From: Rhodococcoides fascians A44A
GTDB taxonomy: Bacteria > Actinomycetota > Actinomycetes > Mycobacteriales > Mycobacteriaceae
Length of the DNA stretch: 64,000 nt
Direction of reading: 5' to 3'
Assembly: GCF_000760735.1 (NCBI RefSeq)
Contig: NZ_JMEX01000008.1
Coordinates: 1,159,483-1,223,482, forward strand
A program made the translations under genes and the position numbers. Below are positions 36,674-44,502 of the stretch, in pieces. Within the stretch, counting starts at the first letter, position 1, and each line of letters starts with the position of its first letter. The notes beneath the pieces are model-generated. The model was not told the DNA's origin, ran no database searches, and saw only the letters and a program-made list of their open reading frames with translations.

Positions 36674-36803
36674 CCCATGGTCACTCCTGCAGGCTCCGCT
36701 CCCGACTTCCCATGGTCACTCCTGCAGGCTCCGCTCCCGGCCTCCCATGGTCACTCCTGCAGGCTCCGCTCCCGGCCCCCCATGGTCACTCCTGCAGGCT
36801 CCG
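36674..36803. repeat. 35-bp tandem repeat array, four units
   Basis: Units begin at 36674, 36709, 36744 and 36779, an exact period of 35 bp; the last is cut short in GGCTCCGC. Each unit holds CCCATGGTCACTCC and the 8-bp palindrome CCTGCAGG, plus the palindrome CCATGG. Only the last few bases of the unit vary (CCCGACTT, CCCGGCCT, CCCGGCCC). The array fills the space between the cobF stop and the glf promoter. Confidence 0.9.
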
Positions 36804-36813
36804 CAGGTACTCG

Positions 36814-37548
36814 TCAGCGCCGAGCACGCAGTACGTAGATATCCATCACCCAGCCGTGTCTAGCCTTCAGCTCGGCCCGGATCGACGCGATCTCGTCGAT
36901 GACGTCGTCGAGAACGCCCGCCACCAACTTTTCATCTTCCGTTCCCAGGTTGGCACCCCAGTAGATGTCCCATGGCCGCGATCCGACCAACTCCCGGCAG
37001 GCCAAGCCGCCGTCGAGCATCACGACGAGATTGTCCGCACCCGCCGCGACGTCCTTCTGCAAAGCCCGGCCCGTGGTGATCACGATCGGTCCACCGATGC
37101 GGTTCAGCACGATCCGATGCGACGCCGCCAGCATCGACACACTGCTCACACCCGGCGTGACGTCGAACTCCACGCCCAACTGCTCGGCGACACGAATGGT
37201 GCTGTCGTAGAGCGACGGGTCACCCCACACCAGAAAACCCACGACAGTGTCCGACGGCAGGCCGTCCAGGACCTCCCGGTACGCGCGCGCCCGGGCCTCG
37301 TGCCAGTCGGTCACCGCCGTGCCGTAGTCACTCGGCTTCCGATCCCGCGCCGGGTCCGGCACCTGAACGACGCGGTAGTCCCCCGTCACATGGCGCCGCA
37401 GAATCTCCGTCCGCGCCTCGGCCAGATCGCCGACGCCGTCGCCCTTGTCGGCAACGAGAAAGACATCCACCTGCTGGAGCTTCTCGATCGCCTGCACCGT
37501 CACCTGATTCGGATGCCCTCCACCGACACCGACGAGATGGGCCTTCAT
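36814..37548 (-). CDS. cobF: CobF, precorrin-6A synthase (deacetylating)
   Basis: A 244-residue SAM-dependent tetrapyrrole methylase. It methylates C1 of precorrin-5 and removes the acetyl group in aerobic cobalamin synthesis. Family marks: an N-terminal VGVGGGHPNQVTVQA glycine loop, VVGFLVWGDPSLYDST, and DVTPGVSSVSMLAASHRIVLNRIG. Start ATG 37548 overlaps the cobM stop by ATGA. This cobalamin pair stands where M. tuberculosis has pirG (Rv3810), so it looks inserted between glf and the amidase gene. Confidence 0.92.
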   Translation of the reverse strand: MKAHLVGVGGGHPNQVTVQAIEKLQQVDVFLVADKGDGVGDLAEARTEILRRHVTGDYRVVQVPDPARDRKPSDYGTAVTDWHEARARAYREVLDGLPSDTVVGFLVWGDPSLYDSTIRVAEQLGVEFDVTPGVSSVSMLAASHRIVLNRIGGPIVITTGRALQKDVAAGADNLVVMLDGGLACRELVGSRPWDIYWGANLGTEDEKLVAGVLDDVIDEIASIRAELKARHGWVMDIYVLRARR

Positions 37549-38345
37549 GTCCTGGCTCGATTCGCGTCGTACAAATGAGACTCCACAGCAAGCCTCTCGG
37601 GTCGTTCCGCAGGCTCCACTCCTGGCCTTTCGGGTCGTTCCCGTCCGGGCGTGCGGCCGAGGGCCGGGCCGACCAGAATCACCGCTGCTTGTCTCAATCC
37701 GGCTGCGTCGACCTGATCCGCGATGTCCGCGAGGGTGCCCGTCAACGTCAGCTGGTCCGGCTTGCTGGCGTGGAAGACGACGACGGCCGGGCAGTCGGCA
37801 CCGTAGTACCCCGTCAACTCGTCGGCGAGCTGCCTCGTGCGAGTGATCCCCAGATGCAGCACGAGCGTCGACCCGGTCGCGGCGAACGCGGCCAGCTTCT
37901 CGCCGTCGGGCATCGCCGTCGAACGGGCATGAGCTCGCGTCAACACCACCGACTGGGCTACTTCCGGGACCGTGAGCTCGACGCGCAACTCGGCCGCAGC
38001 AGCCGCGTACGCGGGCACGCCAGGCGTGACGTCCCACGGAACACCCGCTTCGTCGAGACGCGCGGACTGCTCGGCGAGCGCCGAGTAGAGAGATGGATCA
38101 CCCGAGCACAGCCGTGCGACGTCTTGGCCGCGCTCGTGCGCACCGACGAGTTCCGCGGTGATCCGGTCCAGGTCGAGCTTCGCGGTATCGACTTTCCGCG
38201 CGCCCGGAGGGCAGTGGTCCAGAATCGCGTCGTCTACGTAGGTACCTGCATAAACGCATACCGGGCTGGTGCGTAGATGCTCGACGGCTCGCAGCGTCAG
38301 CAGATCTGCCGCGCCCGGTCCTGCGCCGATGAAGTGAACAGTCAC
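37545..38345 (-). CDS. cobM: CobM, precorrin-4 C11-methyltransferase
   Basis: A 266-residue SAM-dependent methylase with VHFIGAGPGAADLLTLRA at the start, RLCSGDPSLYSALAEQ, DVTPGVPAYAAAAAEL and VILVGPAL near the end of the domain. It methylates C11 in aerobic cobalamin synthesis. The family normally ends soon after the last strand; here about 30 residues follow (ERPERPGVEPAERPERLAVE...), encoded by repeat DNA related to the array at 36674. GTG 38345 is the start, with a loosely spaced TAGGTT upstream. Coupled to cobF. Confidence 0.92.
   Translation of the reverse strand: MTVHFIGAGPGAADLLTLRAVEHLRTSPVCVYAGTYVDDAILDHCPPGARKVDTAKLDLDRITAELVGAHERGQDVARLCSGDPSLYSALAEQSARLDEAGVPWDVTPGVPAYAAAAAELRVELTVPEVAQSVVLTRAHARSTAMPDGEKLAAFAATGSTLVLHLGITRTRQLADELTGYYGADCPAVVVFHASKPDQLTLTGTLADIADQVDAAGLRQAAVILVGPALGRTPGRERPERPGVEPAERPERLAVESHLYDANRART
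37597..37641. repeat. Repeat DNA inside the 3' end of cobM
   Basis: TCGGGTCGTTCC occurs at 37597-37608 and again at 37630-37641 (33-bp period), with GCAGGCTCCACTCCTGGCC (37609-37627) between. That core differs by only two bases from GCAGGCTCCGCTCCCGGCC in the 35-bp array, so the two belong to one repeat family. It encodes the extra C-terminal tail of CobM. Confidence 0.7.
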
Positions 38346-38538
38346 GGAACAAACCTATGCCGACGCGCCGTGGGCCGGTCAATCCATGAGGTGGCTAACT
38401 CTCAAGCTAAGGTTTAGCCTTGTGTCGGATGAGGTTGATGTGACTCCTGTGACAGAAGAGTAGTCAACCTCGAAGCAATTCGCAAGCCTGTTCGAATCGT
38501 GTCGGACAGGCACGCACCAACAACCAGGGAGTACCGCC

Positions 38539-40611
38539 TTGCACCGTCGAACGAAGCCGTCGATCGTTCTCGGCGCTGTCGCCTTGCTGGCCGTCGCGAG
38601 TCCCGTGGCGGTCTACAGCATTTCCGGCGACTCCGCGTCCACCGATGTTCGATCGGCAAACGAGACCACCCCTGTGACCGTGCCGACCAAGATCGTCGAA
38701 ACAGCACTGACTGCGGCACCGGACATCGTCGTTCCTCTGCAGGAACTGACGGGTCTGCCGTTGCCCGACCTGCGCCTGTCCGATCTGAAGTACCTGCCGC
38801 TTCCGGACAACATCACCATCCCGCCGATCCAGATTCCCGAAATCCCCGGCATCACCGTGCCGTCCCCGACGAGCCCGTCGGCCCAGGCGCCGGTGCCGGG
38901 CCGCAACGACGTCGCGGCCCCGATCGCCCCGCCTGCTGAACTCCCGGCCGGCGACGACCCGGGCGCCCCGCTCGGAGCGGTCGTGAAGGAACTGCGTCAG
39001 GACGATCCGTTCAGCATGGTCGCGTTGACGTCGACCGCCGTGGACGGTGCCGTCGCGCAGGTTCGTCGCCAGCTCGACGACGGGTCCTGGGGTCCGTGGA
39101 TCGCAACCGAGCCGATCGACACCGCAGCCAGCGACGTCGCGGCCGAGCCGGACAAGAAGGGCACCGAGCCCATCTTCGTCGGAGCCACGAAAGCCGTTCA
39201 GCTTCTTCTGACACCGCCTGCCACTCCCGCTGCGCCGGCACCCGACGCTGCACCTGCCCCCGCACCCGCGGCGGCACCAGCACCGGAACAGGAGCTGGGA
39301 TACACCCCGGCATCGGTTTCGAAGCCGCTGCGTCAGCAGGACACCCCGGTGGCGGACGCACTGGCCGACATCAGCGCAGTGTTGATCCAGCCAGGCAGCT
39401 CCCCCGCCGATTCAGCGCTCGCCGACATCGCGACTCCGGTCGCGGGCAACGCAGGACCGAAGGTCATCTCGCGGTCGCAGTGGGGCGCCGACGAGTCGAT
39501 CCGTTGCGCCACACCGACGTACGACGACTTCCTCGGCGGTGCGACGGTGCACCACACCGCCGGCAGCAACGAGTACTCCAAGAACGAATCGGCCGAGATC
39601 GTGCGGGCGATCTACGCCTACCACGCACAGACGCTCGGCTGGTGCGACATCGGCTACAACGTGCTCGTCGACAAGTACGGTCAGATCTTCGAAGGCCGCG
39701 CAGGCGGACTCGACCGTCCCGTCCAGGGCGCACACGCCGGTGGCTTCAACGAGAACACCATGGGCATCGCAATGATGGGCGACTACTCCAGCGAAGCGCC
39801 GTCGACCGAAACCCTCGACTCGGTGGGCAAGTTCCTCGGATGGCGTTTGGGCAAAGCAGGTCTCGACCCACACGGTGAGACGACGATGACGAGCGAAGGC
39901 ACCAACTTCACCTTCGTCGGCAAGGGCCAGAGCGTCGACCTGCCGGTCATCTTCGCGCACCGCGACGTCGGCAACACCGCATGCCCCGGTGACGGCGCCT
40001 ACGCCAAGATGGACGAAATTCGCGACATCGCCGCCGCGAACCTCGGCGGCGGAGGAAGCGTCGACACCGCTCCGGCACCGTCCGACACGGAATCCGACAC
40101 AACCACGGATTCGTCCCTGCCGACCTCCGACGCGAGCAGCACTCTGGGAGAAAACATTCCAGGACTCGTCGACGAGTTGGTTCGCCTCGCCAGTTCCAAC
40201 CCCATCGCCCAGAAGTGGCTGGCCTCCGGCGGCGAAACCGGCACTCTCGGCACCCCCGTCAGCGGCCTCGTCCAGGTCAAGGGCGGAGGCGAAGCCGCAC
40301 AGTTCGCCAACGGCTCCATCTTCACTTCCCTTGCCGGCCAAGCCGTTGCCGTGATCGGAAAAATCTTCGAACAGTTCATGGCACTCGGCGGAGAGAACGG
40401 CGAACTCGGCTTGCCGACCACCGACGAATACCGCGTCCCCGAGGGTCTGCGCACCGACTTCGAAAACGGTTCACTGATCTTCAACGAGCTCACCGGCATC
40501 GTCACCACGGTCATCAAGACCTACAACGACACCTACGAGCAGCAGATGCAGAACCCCGTCGCAGCCCCGATCGAGCCGGCCCCGGCCCCGGAGCCCGCAC
40601 CGGCACCGTAA
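38539..40611 (+). CDS. Secreted PGRP-type N-acetylmuramoyl-L-alanine amidase with LGFP repeats
   Basis: A 690-residue protein related by order to Rv3811. Signal peptide (residues 1-30), an N-terminal domain with a WxPW-like DDGSWGPWIATEP segment, an Ala/Pro linker, then a peptidoglycan-recognition amidase domain from SRSQWGADESIR with zinc ligands in VHHTAG and HRDVGNTACPG, and YNVLVDKYGQIFEGR. It should cleave the bond between muramic acid and L-Ala. After another linker come two LGFP-like repeats (LGTPVSGLVQV, LGLPTTDEYRV) and a Pro/Ala tail. Start is TTG 38539 with AGGGAG 8 nt upstream. The 193-bp gap to cobM on the left holds both promoters. Confidence 0.88.
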   Translation: MHRRTKPSIVLGAVALLAVASPVAVYSISGDSASTDVRSANETTPVTVPTKIVETALTAAPDIVVPLQELTGLPLPDLRLSDLKYLPLPDNITIPPIQIPEIPGITVPSPTSPSAQAPVPGRNDVAAPIAPPAELPAGDDPGAPLGAVVKELRQDDPFSMVALTSTAVDGAVAQVRRQLDDGSWGPWIATEPIDTAASDVAAEPDKKGTEPIFVGATKAVQLLLTPPATPAAPAPDAAPAPAPAAAPAPEQELGYTPASVSKPLRQQDTPVADALADISAVLIQPGSSPADSALADIATPVAGNAGPKVISRSQWGADESIRCATPTYDDFLGGATVHHTAGSNEYSKNESAEIVRAIYAYHAQTLGWCDIGYNVLVDKYGQIFEGRAGGLDRPVQGAHAGGFNENTMGIAMMGDYSSEAPSTETLDSVGKFLGWRLGKAGLDPHGETTMTSEGTNFTFVGKGQSVDLPVIFAHRDVGNTACPGDGAYAKMDEIRDIAAANLGGGGSVDTAPAPSDTESDTTTDSSLPTSDASSTLGENIPGLVDELVRLASSNPIAQKWLASGGETGTLGTPVSGLVQVKGGGEAAQFANGSIFTSLAGQAVAVIGKIFEQFMALGGENGELGLPTTDEYRVPEGLRTDFENGSLIFNELTGIVTTVIKTYNDTYEQQMQNPVAAPIEPAPAPEPAPAP

Positions 40612-40624
40612 ATCACCACCCTCA

Positions 40625-40663
40625 GTCGAGCGGCGATTCGAATCCACCGAATCGCCGCTCGAC
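40625..40663 (+). terminator. Strong hairpin terminator after the amidase gene
   Basis: GTCGAGCGGCGATTCG (40625-40640) and CGAATCGCCGCTCGAC (40648-40663) form a perfect 16-bp stem with a 7-nt loop, 13 bp after the stop. No U-run follows. Confidence 0.8.
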
Positions 40664-40688
40664 CCATCTCCGCTCCCTCCCCCACCGA

Positions 40689-40720
40689 CCCCACCGATGA
40701 CCGACCCCACCGATGACCGA
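40689..40720. repeat. 16-bp tandem duplication
   Basis: CCCCACCGATGACCGA occurs twice without a gap (40689-40704, 40705-40720), directly before dispersed repeat copy A and sharing its GACCGA edge. It may be an expansion of the repeat's border. Confidence 0.7.
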
Positions 40721-40866
40721 ATGAACCGTTCGGTCACTTGGAGTGACCGAACGCCACGTTCGCTCCGGTCGGGGGGGCGAAACCCGCATGCGTACGCGCC
40801 CGATGCAATGGATTGCCCGATACTTCGACGATCAGCGAAAGTCCGCCGATTTCGAAAGTATCGGGC
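40715..40866. repeat. Dispersed ~150-bp repeat, copy A
   Basis: About nine in ten bases match copy B at 42187-42339, in the same orientation. It holds two inverted repeats: CGTTCGGTCACT/AGTGACCGAACG (40727-40738, 40742-40753; perfect, 3-nt loop) and GCCCGATACT..TCGA/TCGA..AGTATCGGGC (arms about 40812-40828 and 40852-40869, one bulge). It sits between the convergent ends of the amidase and TetR genes. No convincing protein is encoded. Confidence 0.85.
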
Positions 40867-40902
40867 AATTCATCTCACTGCGCATGTACCGGCGCCGCTC
40901 AG

Positions 40903-41496
40903 CTACCTGCCTACCGGCAGCAGCATCGACGCGATCGTCGTCAGAGCCTTGACTGCCGATGTGGCGTCGAGCTGGCACTGAGCTTGTACAACAGCGCCAT
41001 CGATCGCCACTGCGAGCGCTTGTGCCGCGCGGGTTCGGTTGGGGCCCGGCGGAAGTGTCGCTTTGATAGCCCCGACCATATCGGCCTTGTGGCGAGTGGC
41101 GATCTCGTACACCTCCGGCAGTTCAGCCCCGATCTCGTTGACACTGTTGATGAAGGCGCATCCTCGGAAGGTATCCGAGGTCAGCCACTCCTCGACTGCC
41201 GAGACCACCACGGGCCTGCGACGGTTGCCCGCAGCGTAGCGGTCCAACGCGTCGACGAACCACTCCATCCAACGCCGATGCCGTAGGTCCAGGAACGCCA
41301 GGATCAGCGTGTCTTTGCTTGGGAAGTGGCGATAGAAGGTCACCTTTGTGACGCCTGCCTCCGCGATCACTTTGTCCACACCGGTTGCTCGAATTCCTTC
41401 GCGGTAGAACAGCCGATACGCGGTGGCCAGTATCCGCTCCCGAGCGGGGAGGGCCGACACGTCGACCTGCGGATCAAGAGTCTGGGAGATGCTCAC
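40903..41496 (-). CDS. TetR/AcrR-family transcriptional regulator
   Basis: A 197-residue regulator. The helix-turn-helix lies at about residues 15-60: ARERILATAYRLFYREGIRATGVDKVIAEAGVTKVTFYRHFPSK contains the conserved G-x-A-x-T and YxHFxSK marks of TetR proteins. The C-terminal ligand domain includes CAFINSVNEIG, found in a subgroup of TetR proteins next to small enzymes. GTG 41496 is the likely start; the open frame upstream crosses the operators. It faces the DUF1348 gene, with three copies of one palindrome between them, so it most likely represses itself and that gene. Confidence 0.88.
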   Translation of the reverse strand: MSISQTLDPQVDVSALPARERILATAYRLFYREGIRATGVDKVIAEAGVTKVTFYRHFPSKDTLILAFLDLRHRRWMEWFVDALDRYAAGNRRRPVVVSAVEEWLTSDTFRGCAFINSVNEIGAELPEVYEIATRHKADMVGAIKATLPPGPNRTRAAQALAVAIDGAVVQAQCQLDATSAVKALTTIASMLLPVGR

Positions 41497-41505
41497 GTCG
41501 CAAGA

Positions 41506-41594
41506 GTAGACAAATCTGTCCACCGGCGCCACATGCATGTGGACAAGTCTGTCTACATGGCGTACGTTCTTGCCATGTAGACAGCATTGTCTAC
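41506..41594. promoter_or_regulatory. Three TetR-type operators in the divergent promoter
   Basis: Three 18-bp sites of the form GTRGACA-N4-TGTCYAC: 41506-41523 (GTAGACAAATCTGTCCAC), 41539-41556 (GTGGACAAGTCTGTCTAC) and 41577-41594 (GTAGACAGCATTGTCTAC; its symmetry extends to CATG on both sides). Centre spacings are 33 and 38 bp. The first is 10 bp from the TetR start, the last 45 bp from the DUF1348 start. Confidence 0.85.
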
Positions 41595-41638
41595 ATGGGC
41601 AGAGCACCTCGACCAACCCTCGAAGCGAAGGACGATCA

Positions 41639-42127
41639 ATGACTGCAAATGTGGAAACCACCACGAAGCCACCGGTTCCGCCGTTCAGCGACGAATCAGC
41701 GGTACAGAAAGTCAGGCTGGCCGAAAATGCCTGGAACAGCCGTGATCCCGAGGTGGTTGCGCTGGCCTACTCGATCGACAGCGTCTGGCGGAATCGGTCC
41801 GTTTTCGTGACCGGCCGTGCGCAGATCGTCGAATTCCTGAGCGGTAAATGGAACCACGAGCACGAGTACCGCCTCATCAAGGAACTGTGGGCGCACAGTG
41901 ACGACCGTATTGCCGTCCGCTTCGCCTATGAGTATCAGGATGATTCGCGTCAATGGTTTCGAGCCTACGGCAACGAGAATTGGCTCTTCGACGAGGACGG
42001 CCTGATGACGCACCGCCACGCAAGCATCAACGACGTGCCGATCGACGAAAGCGAGCGCAAGTTCTTCTGGGACCGGAATGCACCGCGACCGGCGGAGCAT
42101 CCGAGCCTGTCCGACCTCGGCTTGTGA
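41639..42127 (+). CDS. DUF1348 / NTF2-like family protein
   Basis: A 162-residue soluble protein of the NTF2-like fold, DUF1348 type: [26 protein letters not shown] near the start, [33 protein letters not shown] and [29 protein letters not shown]. No biochemical role for the family is known to me; such proteins are often found with TetR regulators and respond to small hydrophobic compounds. ATG 41639 is preceded by GAAGGA at 8 nt; the frame is open upstream but runs through the operators. It is the only apparent target of the divergent regulator. Confidence 0.85.
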   Translation: MTANVETTTKPPVPPFSDESAVQKVRLAENAWNSRDPEVVALAYSIDSVWRNRSVFVTGRAQIVEFLSGKWNHEHEYRLIKELWAHSDDRIAVRFAYEYQDDSRQWFRAYGNENWLFDEDGLMTHRHASINDVPIDESERKFFWDRNAPRPAEHPSLSDLGL

Positions 42128-42186
42128 CCTCCTGATGCGCCGCGTTCCGCTCCGTCCGCGCACCAGCCAACCGTCAAGGCGAGGGC

Positions 42187-42339
42187 GACCGAATGAACCG
42201 TTCGGTCACTTGGAGTGACCGAACGTCACGTTCGCTTCCGTCAGGGGGGGCGAAACCCGCATTCGTGCACGCCCGATGCAATGGATTGCCCGATACTTCG
42301 ACGAACAGCGGAAGTCCGCCGATTTCGAAAGTATCGGGC
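42187..42339. repeat. Dispersed ~150-bp repeat, copy B
   Basis: Direct copy of the element at 40715, offset 1472-1473 bp. Hairpin CGTTCGGTCACT/AGTGACCGAACG at 42199-42210 and 42214-42225; the second inverted repeat surrounds GTCCGCCGAT as in copy A. The two copies flank the TetR/DUF1348 pair. Confidence 0.85.
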
Positions 42340-42401
42340 ACTCCGTCCCACCCAGTCGCACCGACCGGCGCCGCCAAAGGGGACCGGGTGAGTGAGCGAA
42401 T

Positions 42402-42436
42402 GTGCCGTTCGGTCACTTCAAGTGACTGAACGGCAC
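42402..42436. terminator. GTGACCGAACG-type hairpin, probable bidirectional terminator
   Basis: GTGCCGTTCGGTCACTT (42402-42418) pairs with AAGTGACTGAACGGCAC (42420-42436), 16 of 17 positions. It is the same core palindrome as in repeats A and B, without the rest of the element, 20 bp past the HAD gene stop. Confidence 0.65.
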
Positions 42437-42456
42437 GTTCGGTCCGGAGACGGAGC

Positions 42457-43290
42457 TCACCACCAGCGTTCGAGGACTCTGGCCACGCCGTCGTCGGCGT
42501 TGGTTGTGGTGATTTCGTCGGCTGCGGCGACTGCTGCGGGGTGTGCGTTGCCCATTGCGACGCCGAGGCCTGCCATGTGCAGCATGGGGACGTCGTTGGG
42601 CATGTCGCCGAATGCTGCGATGTCGGCGGCCTGGACGTTGAGGCGTTCGGCGACGAGGGCGAGGCCCGATGCTTTGGTCACGCCGGGTGCGGAGAGTTCG
42701 ATCAGTCCGTTGTCGGTGGAGAAGGTGATGTCGGCCCGGCCGTCGACGAGGGGTGCCAGGGCGGCCACCATGTCTCCGCTGGACGCGCTGGAGAGCCGGA
42801 TCAACAATTTCACGGCGGGGACGTCGATGACCTCGGCCAACGACACTTCGGTGTTGTCGGGGTTGAGCCATGCGTGTTCGTAGCCGGGCGAGCTGACGAA
42901 CTGCGGTGTGGCGGCGTCGTGCGCTGTTTCGCCGACGCGTTCCGCGGCCAGCCCGCAGCCCGGCAGGGCTTGGTATGCGAGGTCGGCGAGCCAGTGCAGC
43001 GTCTCCCCGGTCAGAACCTCGGCGTCGAGGATCCGGTCGGTGCCGGCGTCGTAGATGACGGCGCCGTTGGCGCAGACGCACATGGGCGCGAAGCCCAGCT
43101 GGTCGACGACAGGGGAAATCCAGCGCGGCGGACGACCCGTCGACAGCACGAACGGTGTGCCGTCGCCGACCATCGCCAGTACAGCGCGTCGGGTGCGCTC
43201 GGTGACCTTCTCGCGGTGGTCGAGGAGCGTTCCGTCGACATCACTGGCGACGAGGCGGGGTGCGCGGCTGGTGGTAGGCATCGAGGTCAT
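42457..43290 (-). CDS. HAD-superfamily (Cof-type) phosphatase
   Basis: A 277-residue hydrolase with the HAD motifs: SDVDGTLLDHREK (nucleophile and acid Asp, about residue 14), FVLSTGRPP (motif II Thr), a C2 cap in the middle and AFGDMPNDVPMLHMAG (motif IV). Related by place to Rv3813c. It should dephosphorylate a small sugar phosphate or nucleotide; the substrate is unknown. ATG 43290 or ATG 43281 may be used. It runs toward the repeat region and is divergent from the sigma-like gene. Confidence 0.88.
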   Translation of the reverse strand: MTSMPTTSRAPRLVASDVDGTLLDHREKVTERTRRAVLAMVGDGTPFVLSTGRPPRWISPVVDQLGFAPMCVCANGAVIYDAGTDRILDAEVLTGETLHWLADLAYQALPGCGLAAERVGETAHDAATPQFVSSPGYEHAWLNPDNTEVSLAEVIDVPAVKLLIRLSSASSGDMVAALAPLVDGRADITFSTDNGLIELSAPGVTKASGLALVAERLNVQAADIAAFGDMPNDVPMLHMAGLGVAMGNAHPAAVAAADEITTTNADDGVARVLERWW

Positions 43291-43366
43291 TGTGCCTGAG
43301 GTGGCTCCGGCAGTGCCCGCCGCTGGGTCCCTTAGACTTGCGAACCGACGAGGGAGGGAGCCGACG

Positions 43367-44467
43367 ATGCCCGGGGTGTCCGAGGATTCGCCCGACGCCC
43401 GGATCGTTGCCGCGCTGGTCGCAGGCCAACTTTCGGGCCTCGGCGACGCGTACGACAGGCATTCCGGCCACCTGTTCAGCTACGCGAAGGCAATGCTGGC
43501 CGACGAGGACGCCGCTGCCGACGTCGTCCACGACACGATGCTCATCGCCGCACGGCGGAGTGCTGTGCTTCGCGATCCGGAACGATTCCGGGCCTGGCTG
43601 TACGCGATCGCTCGGGCCGAGTGCCTGCCCCGCCCACGCCGCGACCGGTGCGACTTCACATCGACGATCGCTCCAGATGCCAGCGACGAGGAACGGTCCG
43701 TTCAGGAGTTCGTCGCGACGGCGGCAACTGCCTCGAGCGCCGAGCACCGTGAGGTTCTCGACCTGAGTATTCGACACGGACTCGCCGACGCCGACGTCGC
43801 CGCGGTGCTGGGGATCGGTACACGTCGGGCGTCGACGCTGATCTCCCGGGCGCGAGAGGAGCTCGAGCGTTCGGCCGGAGCCGGGCAGGAGCGTGTCGCC
43901 GGAGCTGCCGCGATTCTTCGGCTGTTTCCGCTGGCAACCGCGCCGTTCGGGCTGCGGGAGAAGATTCTGACCGACTCCGAGATGGGGGTCGTCGTGAACA
44001 CCACCACTCTCGATCGGACCGACCGACTCGGCTTCCCGACGCACGGTCCGGCCTCCGGGAAGGTCGTGTGGGCGGCAGTCGCCGGCGTTGCTCTGCTGAT
44101 CGCCGCGGGTATCGGATTCCTGGTGGCAGAGCCCGCGAGCCGCCCGACGGCGCCGGCGCAGGTCGACGTCGCACCCGGCCCCGTCCCGAGGACCATGCCC
44201 ACCACGACGACCGAACCGCCGTCCCCGTCGCCCGCGGCGCCGACGACCTCCACCGCCGAGGTCGCCACGGTGGTCCCGGAATCGCCTGCTCCCGCCGTCG
44301 TACCTCCCGCACCGGCACCCGTCACCACCACCGCCGCCGTCGTGCCGACGACGACTGCCCCACCGGTGACGACCACCGATCCACCCGTCACGACGACCGA
44401 ACCCACCACGACCACGCCGAACGCTCCCGCGACCACGACGACCCAGTCCCAGCCCGAGAACGGCTGA
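43367..44467 (+). CDS. ECF-like sigma factor with a C-terminal membrane helix and Thr/Pro-rich tail
   Basis: A 366-residue protein. Residues 1-90 match sigma region 2 (YDRHSGHLFSYAKAMLADEDAAADVVHDTMLIAARR, then RAWLYAIARAEC); residues 110-170 match region 4 (LSIRHGLADADVAAVLGIGTRRASTLISRAREEL). After about 60 residues comes one membrane helix (VVWAAVAGVALLIAAGIGFLVA, about 230-251) and then about 115 residues almost wholly of Thr, Pro, Ala and Val. The sigma part would be cytoplasmic and the tail outside. ATG 43367 follows AGGGAGGGA. No separate anti-sigma gene is adjacent. Membrane tethering could replace one; this is inference. Confidence 0.8.
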   Translation: MPGVSEDSPDARIVAALVAGQLSGLGDAYDRHSGHLFSYAKAMLADEDAAADVVHDTMLIAARRSAVLRDPERFRAWLYAIARAECLPRPRRDRCDFTSTIAPDASDEERSVQEFVATAATASSAEHREVLDLSIRHGLADADVAAVLGIGTRRASTLISRAREELERSAGAGQERVAGAAAILRLFPLATAPFGLREKILTDSEMGVVVNTTTLDRTDRLGFPTHGPASGKVVWAAVAGVALLIAAGIGFLVAEPASRPTAPAQVDVAPGPVPRTMPTTTTEPPSPSPAAPTTSTAEVATVVPESPAPAVVPPAPAPVTTTAAVVPTTTAPPVTTTDPPVTTTEPTTTTPNAPATTTTQSQPENG

Positions 44468-44486
44468 GTTTCTCAGCATCGATCCG

Positions 44487-44502
44487 TACACTCGGCGGGA
44501 TG
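44487..44502 (+). promoter_or_regulatory. Leaderless promoter of the CPBP gene
   Basis: TACACT at 44487-44492, 7 nt, ATG 44500. A GGCGGG just before the ATG is too close to act as a ribosome binding site. Confidence 0.45.

Larger units (their letters stand above)
42128..42456. other. Intergenic region between convergent genes, filled with repeats
   Basis: 329 bp between the DUF1348 and HAD genes. It is occupied by repeat copy B (42187-42339) and a separate hairpin (42402-42436). No gene seen. Confidence 0.8.

Noticed and set aside
36674-36803. CRISPR-like regular repeats.
   Set aside because: The 35-bp units follow each other without unique spacers and no cas gene is near; it is a tandem repeat.
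38394-38424. A possible iron-regulator (DtxR/IdeR) box around GCTAAGGTTTAGC before the amidase gene.
   Set aside because: Only the short palindrome GCTAA/TTAGC is clear; it matches the 19-bp consensus poorly and no iron gene is adjacent.
40721-40952. Short open frames starting MTERHVRS or MNRSVTW in the dispersed repeats.
   Set aside because: They are produced by the GTGACCGAACG hairpin read through, change frame between copies A and B, and lack ribosome binding sites.
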